Assembly (NCBI GenBank): GCA_003134555.1
Contig: PLBO01000082.1
Coordinates: forward strand, 387 to 64,386
Origin: Actinomycetota bacterium
GTDB lineage: Bacteria; Actinomycetota; Acidimicrobiia; IMCC26256; PALSA-610
Direction: 5' to 3'
DNA length: 64,000 bases
Shown here: positions 57,663 to 64,000 of the stretch, piece by piece
Numbering within the stretch: position 1 is the stretch's first letter
Layout: the number at the start of each line of letters is the position of its first letter
Program-made: the position numbers and the translations under genes
Notes under the pieces: model-generated
Database searches by the model: none
Told to the model about the DNA's origin: nothing
The model's input: only the letters and a program-made list of their open reading frames with translations

Positions 57663-59363
57663 CTATATGAGTGCTTGGGTAGACGAGTGATGTGCGAGCG
57701 CGCTCGACCGGGTCGAAAAGCGAACCGTAAAAACGGATTCGAGACCTTCTCCGTGATCGACGACCTTCGCGTAGCAGGCACCTTCTTCGCCTTCGGTCCC
57801 GACGATCTCGATGCGCAGTTCGGTCAACTCGGATACGTGGGCGTCGGAGACGATACGTGCGCCGGTTGACGAGAGCGCGGCGATGTTGCCGTCGTGGAGC
57901 GAACCCGATACCGATTTCCCTTCGAGCAGCGCGAAGCGAACGGGAATCGGCTCGGACAGATCGATGAAGAGGGTCCGATCGACGGGCACGGCGAGTTCGT
58001 ACTTGCCTTGGATCGCAAGCACTCTGTGCACCTGTTGCGGCGCTTCGAATCCTTTGGGCCACACGTCGCGAACCCGATCGATCTGAACGAGATCCGCGAC
58101 CTCTTCGAACGTCGCGTGAGACAGGAGTATTTCGCCTCCCATGGTGTAGCCCTCTATGCGGGAGGCAAGGTTGACGGCGCTGCCGATCGCAGTGTGCTTG
58201 GAACGTTTCTCCGAGCCGAGATTTCCGACGATGACGTCGCCCGTCGCCACGCCGATACCCATTTCGACATCGGGGAGTCGCTGTTCGCGGTTGACGCGGT
58301 TGACGTCCTCGATCGCCCGTTGCATCGCGATCGCGCACGCGACCGCTCGTTCTGTGTCGTCCTCCCTGGTTGCGAGCGCACCGAAGTGCGCGAGGATCGC
58401 ATCGCCGAGGAACTCGTCGACGGTGCCCTGATACTCCTGGATCACGTCGGCCATCGTCGCGAGGTAGTTGTTCAGGATTGTCACGATCTCGTCGGGATCG
58501 AGCGCCTCGGTCAAGGAAGTGAACCCGCGCAGGTCGGCGACGAGGATGGTGACCCGTCGGCGTTCGCCCCTGATCTCGAGGCCCTGATCGTTTTCGAGCA
58601 GGCTGGTGACGACGTCGTCGGACAGATAGCGACCGAACGTGCGGCGCAGGAACAGGTTGCGGATCTCCAACTGCTGCGCGAGCGCCTCGATCTCTCGTGC
58701 GGCGGAGCGGAGCGCGAGTTGCGCCTGGATGCGGGCCGAGACCAGGGCCATGTCGAACGGTTTGGTGACGTAGTCGTTCGCTCCGAGCGCGAGCGCCGCA
58801 ACGATGTCGTTCGTTGCGGTCAGTGCTGTCGCCATGATCACCGGGAGCTCGGAAACCGACCGCGCACGCCGGATGCACTCCAAGGTCTCGACACCGTCCA
58901 TGTCGGGCATCATCACGTCGAGCAGCACGAGATCGAACTCATGTTCCTCGATCATTGTCAACGCAGCGCGACCGCTCTCGGCCTCCGCAACGTCGTATCC
59001 CGCGCGCTCGAGTTGGCGCCCGAGGAGTTCGCGGTTCGCGGGTTCGTCGTCGACGAGCAGTAGACGTCCCGAGTGACCGCCCGATGTCGGTGCGGGGTCC
59101 GCGTCATCGCTGGATACCCGAACGGATGCCGTGTCCGGAGCGTCGTCGGAACGAAAGACACCGTCGACCAATCCGAGCAGCGTCGTAGCTGCGGTGCGGA
59201 TGTGGCGGAGGTCGGGGAGCAGGGCGGTCAGACCGCGATCGCCGAGCTCTTCTTCGAGCATCTCGCCATAGCCGAGGATCTGGCCGAGGGGAGTTCGGAG
59301 ATCGTGCTGCAGCTTGCGCAGAGTGGTGCGCGCCTCGCTCCCCGTCCTACCGTCTTCGCTCAT
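57663..59363 (-). CDS. HisKA-REC-adenylate/guanylate cyclase-PilZ-like signalling protein
   Basis: This 566-residue multidomain protein has an N-terminal HisKA-like helix with His20 (QHDLRTPLGQILGYGE) but no ATPase domain. A receiver follows (phospho-Asp149 in LVLLDVMMPDMDG), then a coiled linker. The class III cyclase domain (metal Asp277 in VADLRGFTS and Asp321 in EFLGDAILAHFG) is followed by a C-terminal beta domain resembling PilZ (GSLHDGNIAALSSTGARIV). It makes cAMP or cGMP under phosphorelay control. It is divergent from the hybrid kinase across 114 bp. Confidence 0.85.
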   Translation of the reverse strand: MSEDGRTGSEARTTLRKLQHDLRTPLGQILGYGEMLEEELGDRGLTALLPDLRHIRTAATTLLGLVDGVFRSDDAPDTASVRVSSDDADPAPTSGGHSGRLLLVDDEPANRELLGRQLERAGYDVAEAESGRAALTMIEEHEFDLVLLDVMMPDMDGVETLECIRRARSVSELPVIMATALTATNDIVAALALGANDYVTKPFDMALVSARIQAQLALRSAAREIEALAQQLEIRNLFLRRTFGRYLSDDVVTSLLENDQGLEIRGERRRVTILVADLRGFTSLTEALDPDEIVTILNNYLATMADVIQEYQGTVDEFLGDAILAHFGALATREDDTERAVACAIAMQRAIEDVNRVNREQRLPDVEMGIGVATGDVIVGNLGSEKRSKHTAIGSAVNLASRIEGYTMGGEILLSHATFEEVADLVQIDRVRDVWPKGFEAPQQVHRVLAIQGKYELAVPVDRTLFIDLSEPIPVRFALLEGKSVSGSLHDGNIAALSSTGARIVSDAHVSELTELRIEIVGTEGEEGACYAKVVDHGEGLESVFTVRFSTRSSALAHHSSTQALI

Positions 59364-59477
59364 GCGATGGTAAGCATACGGCTCGTCCGGACTTCGTGAT
59401 CAGGTCCGAGCAGTGATCGGGTCCGTGTAGATGCTGTCGTCGCTGGCGGCGGATGTAGCGCCAGAGGGGAGCGGCCG

Positions 59478-61655
59478 TTGTCGGATCAGAGCGAAATGAC
59501 CCCGGACGCGGTACTGCTGCGCCAGCTCATCAGTTTCAACGAGCCCGCGGCGCCGGTCGCGATTCCCGCGGTACTCGCGTTGTACTGGTACTACGGCGAT
59601 ACGGCGTTGTTGATTCTCGCGGCTTCGATCGTGCCGACGTTCGTGATTCAGCGCTTCGCGGTCTACTACACCCGCCGCAGCCGAGTGGCCGAGGGAACCA
59701 CGGCGCTTGCATTCGCCATCTGGTGCCCGGTCCTCGCGATGGCGATCTTCGCTCCGGCGCTCTGGCCGCTCACCGCCGTCTTCTGCATCCTGTCGGTCGT
59801 GCTCGCGATGCCGTTTGTGAGCAACCGGCATCTGCTGCGCCTCCTTTACGTTGCTTCGGGGATCCTGGTCGTTGGCGCAGTTTCCACGATGTTCGATCCT
59901 CCACTGCCGCTCACGGGCACGTCGGATGTGTTTTGGAAAGGCCTTTCCGCGTTTGCGGTGCTGGTCGGGGCGATCCTGTGCATGTTCTCGATCAGGCAAT
60001 CGAACGTTCGGCTGACCGACACGCTCGAAGCTACGCGGGCCGCGAACGAAGCTCTCCGAGAGTCGGAACAATCGCTCGAGCGTAAGGTCGAAGAACGGAC
60101 GACCGAGCTCGCGAAATCGCATCGTGATCTCGGTCACGCCCGCGACGCCGCGCTGCAGGCCAGCCGCGCCAAGAGCGACTTCCTCGCGAACATGAGCCAT
60201 GAGCTGCGCACCCCGCTGAATGCCATCATCGGCTACGGCGAAATGCTGCAGGAAGAAGTGCGTGACAACGAACACGGCGACTACTTGCCGGATCTGGAAC
60301 GCATCGTCACTTCCGGTCGTCACTTGCTGAGCCTCATCAACGACGTCCTCGACCTTTCCAAGATCGAGGCCGGAAAGATGGAGGTCCACGTCGAAGCATT
60401 CGACCTCGACGAGTTCGCGCACGACATCGAGAGCACGATCGCTCCGCTCGTGCGAAAGAATGCGAACACGATGGAGCTCCGCGCCGGAACGCAGCTCGGG
60501 TCGATGCGCTCGGATGCGACGAAAGTTCGTCAGGTGCTCTTCAACATCCTGAGCAACGCGTCGAAGTTCACCCAGGCGGGCGTGATCGCCCTCGAGATCG
60601 AGCGTGATGCCGTTCCTTCGGGCGACGACTGGATCACCTTCCGAGTTCGTGACACGGGCATCGGCATGACGCCGGAGCAACTGGGCCGAGTGTTCGAGGC
60701 GTTCAGCCAAGCGGAAGAGACGACCGCGCGCGACTACGGAGGAACGGGTCTCGGACTCGCGATCACACAACAGTTCTGCGAGATACTCGGGGGCTCGATC
60801 CGCTGCGAGAGTCAGCCGGGCGTCGGTTCCATCTTCGAGGTGCGGCTTCCCGACCGTTCTTCTGTCAACCCTCAGCAGACCCCGGCCGCGATGAGCCCCG
60901 GCGTTCCTGTCGCCGGGACGTCGGTGCTCGTCGTCGACGACGACGCCGCGGCCCGCGACCTGCTGAGTCGATTCTTGCGGCGCGAGGGATTCGCGGTGCT
61001 CGCCGCGGCAACGGGAGAGCAGGCCCTGCGCATGGCACGCGAACACAGTCCCGATGTCATCACGCTCGACGTGATCATGCCGGGAATGGACGGATGGGAA
61101 GTACTGCGCGCGCTCAAAGCCGATCCTCTGCTCGAGAGCATCCCGGTAATCCTTCTCACCATCACCGACGATCAGAATCTGGGTTACGCACTCGGCGCCG
61201 CCGAATATCTCACCAAGCCCGTCGATTGGGAGCGTCTGGGATCAATTCTGGGACGCATACAGGCCAAGGGTGGCCGAAGTGCGCTCGTCGTCGACGACGA
61301 CGAATCGGCGCGCGATATCGCGAGGCGAGCGCTCGAACGCGCGGGCTGGCGTGTACGAGAGGCTGAGAACGGTCGGATGGCTTTGAACGAGCTTGCACAG
61401 GACGCTCCATCGTTGATCATCCTCGACCTCATGATGCCCGAGATGGATGGATTCGAATTTGTCGCGGCACTGCATGACCAGCCACATTTGCGGTCGATTC
61501 CGATCATCGTGATCACATCCATGGATGTATCCGCCGCCGATCGCGAGCGGCTGGGAGGTGTGGGTCGGATCTTTCAGAAAGGCGACTACACCCTGCCGGA
61601 CCTCGTAGAGGAGATTCGCCGCATCATGATCGTCAAGAAGGAGTGGAGAGGCTGA
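59478..61655 (+). CDS. Membrane hybrid histidine kinase with two receiver domains
   Basis: This 725-residue protein has five to six N-terminal transmembrane helices and then a coiled coil. A kinase core follows: His241 in [41 protein letters not shown]. Two receiver domains come last ([24 protein letters not shown]). The HisKA helix closely resembles that of the divergent cyclase protein. The TTG start follows GAGGGGAG. The stop overlaps the response regulator by one base. Confidence 0.92.
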   Translation: MSDQSEMTPDAVLLRQLISFNEPAAPVAIPAVLALYWYYGDTALLILAASIVPTFVIQRFAVYYTRRSRVAEGTTALAFAIWCPVLAMAIFAPALWPLTAVFCILSVVLAMPFVSNRHLLRLLYVASGILVVGAVSTMFDPPLPLTGTSDVFWKGLSAFAVLVGAILCMFSIRQSNVRLTDTLEATRAANEALRESEQSLERKVEERTTELAKSHRDLGHARDAALQASRAKSDFLANMSHELRTPLNAIIGYGEMLQEEVRDNEHGDYLPDLERIVTSGRHLLSLINDVLDLSKIEAGKMEVHVEAFDLDEFAHDIESTIAPLVRKNANTMELRAGTQLGSMRSDATKVRQVLFNILSNASKFTQAGVIALEIERDAVPSGDDWITFRVRDTGIGMTPEQLGRVFEAFSQAEETTARDYGGTGLGLAITQQFCEILGGSIRCESQPGVGSIFEVRLPDRSSVNPQQTPAAMSPGVPVAGTSVLVVDDDAAARDLLSRFLRREGFAVLAAATGEQALRMAREHSPDVITLDVIMPGMDGWEVLRALKADPLLESIPVILLTITDDQNLGYALGAAEYLTKPVDWERLGSILGRIQAKGGRSALVVDDDESARDIARRALERAGWRVREAENGRMALNELAQDAPSLIILDLMMPEMDGFEFVAALHDQPHLRSIPIIVITSMDVSAADRERLGGVGRIFQKGDYTLPDLVEEIRRIMIVKKEWRG

Positions 61656-62020
61656 TGGCGCGCATTTTGCTCGTCGAAGACAACGAACTGAATCGGGACA
61701 TGCTCTCCCGGCGCTTGATCAAGCGAGGCCACGAAGTTGCCATCGCGGTCGACGGCGCACAGGGATTGGAGATGGCACGCGCCGATGCGCCGGACCTGAT
61801 TCTCATGGATATGAGCCTGCCGGTGATGAGCGGATGGGAGGCGACGAGCGCGTTGAAGGGCGACGACCAGACGCGGGCGATCCCGGTGTTGGCGCTCACG
61901 GCGCATTCAATGTCCGGGGACCGCGAGCGGGCGATCGCCGCGGGCTGTGACGACTTCGATACCAAGCCGATCGACCTCCCGCGGCTGCTCGAAAAGATCA
62001 ACAGCCTCCTCGCGCGTTGA
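61655..62020 (+). CDS. Stand-alone response regulator
   Basis: This 121-residue single receiver domain has LLVEDNELNRDML, phospho-Asp52 in LILMDMSLPVMSGWE, and PVLALTAHSM with the switch Thr, plus the KPIDL lysine. There is no output domain, so it is a DivK/CheY-like relay. The ATG overlaps the kinase stop (TGATG), giving tight coupling. It is likely a phosphorelay intermediate linking the kinase and the cyclase (inference). Confidence 0.93.
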   Translation: MARILLVEDNELNRDMLSRRLIKRGHEVAIAVDGAQGLEMARADAPDLILMDMSLPVMSGWEATSALKGDDQTRAIPVLALTAHSMSGDRERAIAAGCDDFDTKPIDLPRLLEKINSLLAR

Positions 62021-62110
62021 GTCTCGAGATAGTCGTCAATCCGGTGAGTCAAGTGCGGTAGAGCAGCTTCGACGCGAGTTGGACGATTCGGCGGTGATAT
62101 CCGACTTCGC

Positions 62111-64000
62111 TCAGCCGGCGGGTGGTGCCGCACGGGCCTGGTATTGCGGCTCACGGAGCGGGCCGCCGCTTTCCGCGGGACCAGTGGGACCATCGGTGCC
62201 GTCGATCGCAGCTTGGACCGCAGTGCCGTCGACGGTCTCGTGTTCGAGCAAGTCGGAGACGAGACGGTCGAGTGCCGGGCGATGCCCGCCGAGTAACTCC
62301 AGCGCCCGCTGCTCGGCTTCGCGGAGCAGCTTCGAGACTTCCTCGTCGATGATCTTCTGCGTTTCCTCGGCGTAAGGCCGGCTGCGTACTTCTTCGGTGC
62401 CGAGGTACATGGGCGACCCGCTCGCAAAGCCGACCGGACCGAGCCGTGCACTCATGCCGTACTCGCGGATCATTCGTGTCGCGAGGTCGGTCGCGCCGGC
62501 CAGGTCACTCGCCGCGCCCGACGACGCCTCTCCGAGCACGAGCAATTCGGCGGCGCGGCCACCAAGGCGGACGGCGAGTGAGGCCTTCAGGTAGCTCTCG
62601 GGATACAAGCGGCGCTCGTCGGCGGGGAGCTGCTCGGTCACACCAAGTGCCTGGCCCGCGGGCAGGATCGTGACCTTGGCGACGGGATCGGCGTGTTCCG
62701 ACAGCGCCGCGACCAGCGCATGTCCCGACTCGTGCACGGCGACCGCGTACTTTTCGTCGCCCATCAGCGCGTTCGTTGCTTCGCGCCGGCCGAGCAGGAT
62801 GCGGTCGCGTGCGTCTGAGAAGTCTGCGGCAGTGATCGTGTTGCGGCCGTCGCGCACAGCCACGATCGCGGCCTCGTTCACCAGGTTGGCGAGATCGGCG
62901 CCTGAGAAGCCCGGCGTGGCGCGCGCAATCGCGTTGAAATCGACGTCGTCGGCGATGTGCTTGTCGCCAGCATGCACTGCCAGGATCGAGACGCGCTCGC
63001 GGAGGTTCGGCAACGGGATCTCGACCTGGCGATCGAAGCGGCCCGGCCGCAGCAGCGCGGGATCGAGCGTCTCCGGGCGGTTCGTCGCCGCGAGCACGAC
63101 GACACCGGCGCTCGGGTCGAAGCCGTCCATCTCGGCGAGCATCTGATTCAGCGTCTGCTCCCGCTCGTCGTTCGACACGACCGCGCCCCCACGACGTTGA
63201 CCGATCGCATCGACCTCGTCGATGAAGATGATCGCGGGTGCCGCCTTGCGCGCGGCCGTGAACAGGTCGCGCATCCGCGCGGCGCCGACTCCGACGAACA
63301 TCTCCACGAAGCTCGAACCCGTCAACGCGAAGAACGGTACGTCGGCCTCACCGGCCACTGCCCGCGCCATCAGCGTCTTGCCGGTGCCCGGTGGTCCGAC
63401 CATCAGCACGCCGCGCGGTGCAACCGCACCCGCGGCCGCGTACCGATCGGGTCGCTTGAGGAAGTCGACCACTTCGCTGATCTCGCGCTTTGCGCCTTCG
63501 TACCCCGCAACGTCCGTGAAGCGCGTCTTCGGTCGCTCCTCGTCGTAGACCTTCGCCTTCGACGAACCGATCCCCATGAACCCGCCGGCGAGCTGGCGCG
63601 TCGCGCGTCGACTGATCCAGAAGTACACGCCCACGAGAATGAAGAGCGGCAACAGTCCGCCCACGACGCTCCAGAAGCTGGTCGAGCTCGCGGTGCCGTT
63701 CACCGTGACATGGTGCGTTTCGAGATCGTCGGCCAGCGTGTTGTCGTTCAGCGCAGTCGGGATGCGCGACGTGTAGTGGGTGTTGCCTTTGTCGTTGAGC
63801 TGGCCTGTGACCTTTCCCGACTGATCGATCGTCGCGGTCTTCACCTGATTGGCGTCGACCTTCGTCTTCCAATCGGTGAACGACAGGGACGTCGTCGCCG
63901 GCGACGAGCTCGGCGTGAACAACAACAGCAGCGTCGCGAGCAGCCCTATGAGCCACACGAAGTGCAACCACCGGGGCGAAGATGGGCGCGCCGGCGGCTT
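62111..64000 (-). CDS. ftsH: ATP-dependent zinc metalloprotease FtsH, partial (start beyond window end)
   Basis: This membrane AAA protease has a first transmembrane helix ([15 protein letters not shown]), an extracytoplasmic domain and a second helix ([14 protein letters not shown]). Walker A is VGPPGTGKT, Walker B is [15 protein letters not shown], and the second region of homology is [12 protein letters not shown]. The zinc site is [13 protein letters not shown] (HExxH with Ser in place of the usual Ala), and the third ligand lies in [19 protein letters not shown]. The frame stays open to the window edge, so the true start lies outside. It is convergent with the response regulator. Confidence 0.95.
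   Translation of the reverse strand, partial: KPPARPSSPRWLHFVWLIGLLATLLLLFTPSSSPATTSLSFTDWKTKVDANQVKTATIDQSGKVTGQLNDKGNTHYTSRIPTALNDNTLADDLETHHVTVNGTASSTSFWSVVGGLLPLFILVGVYFWISRRATRQLAGGFMGIGSSKAKVYDEERPKTRFTDVAGYEGAKREISEVVDFLKRPDRYAAAGAVAPRGVLMVGPPGTGKTLMARAVAGEADVPFFALTGSSFVEMFVGVGAARMRDLFTAARKAAPAIIFIDEVDAIGQRRGGAVVSNDEREQTLNQMLAEMDGFDPSAGVVVLAATNRPETLDPALLRPGRFDRQVEIPLPNLRERVSILAVHAGDKHIADDVDFNAIARATPGFSGADLANLVNEAAIVAVRDGRNTITAADFSDARDRILLGRREATNALMGDEKYAVAVHESGHALVAALSEHADPVAKVTILPAGQALGVTEQLPADERRLYPESYLKASLAVRLGGRAAELLVLGEASSGAASDLAGATDLATRMIREYGMSARLGPVGFASGSPMYLGTEEVRSRPYAEETQKIIDEEVSKLLREAEQRALELLGGHRPALDRLVSDLLEHETVDGTAVQAAIDGTDGPTGPAESGGPLREPQYQARAAPPAG

Noticed and set aside
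57619..58878. A 400-residue N-terminal extension of the second P450
   Set aside because: It is another-frame read-through of the cyclase gene; the P450 starts cleanly at 57618 with an RBS.

Overview
The window is high-GC DNA from an actinobacterium. A WhiB-family regulator, a SepX/GlpR-like membrane protein, dense GTG/TTG starts and overlapping operons all point that way. An Acidimicrobiia-like lineage is my inference, not something the sequence proves. Two blocks of ordinary chromosome (1-20.2 kb and about 51.1-64 kb) flank a roughly 30-kb mobile and defence island inserted at a tRNA-Ala(CGC) gene.

Left chromosome: a partial phosphotransferase; whiB and a divergent LysR gene; a VOC protein; a PAP2 / LPG-synthase-like membrane pair; an alpha/beta hydrolase with a TPP enzyme; an enoyl-CoA hydratase / thioesterase pair; the tldD-tldE protease pair; a HAD hydrolase; a CpaB-like SAF protein; mtnP with fmdB behind a perfect CIRCE-type heat-shock operator; plsY-galU-moeA; moaA-moaC behind a long leader; a SepX-like protein and a translin-family protein.

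Island, left arm (20.3-31.9 kb): a large serine recombinase whose last codons lie inside the tRNA gene is co-transcribed with an Xre repressor and an ImmA/IrrE protease. A second leftward operon carries a VirD4/TraG-like coupling ATPase, a replication-relaxation protein, an orphan DNA methyltransferase, a ribbon-helix-helix protein and the antirestriction protein ArdA. The promoter regions of the two operons share the palindrome GATGCGT-NN-ACGCATC, which suggests that one repressor/protease switch controls both integration and transfer.

Island, right arm (31.9-51.05 kb) is defence cargo: a complete type I restriction-modification operon (hsdR-hsdM-hsdS); a frameshifted tyrosine-integrase relic; a tightly overlapping five-gene operon (phosphoribosyltransferase-like protein, ORC/CDC6-like ATPase, unknown protein, DNA methyltransferase, dUTPase) that is the best candidate for an undescribed system; a PD-(D/E)XK protein; an OLD-family ATPase/TOPRIM nuclease; a frameshifted kinase; and a DUF6602 protein. 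Three copies of one helix-turn-helix gene, two of them decayed and all in the same orientation, punctuate this arm and look like cassette borders.

Right chromosome: a DHFR-like reductase, a SAM methyltransferase, a PEBP-family protein, a SnoaL-like protein, two cytochrome P450s, a DUF2071 protein, and a signalling locus (HisKA-REC-adenylate cyclase divergent from a hybrid histidine kinase plus response regulator). The window ends inside ftsH.
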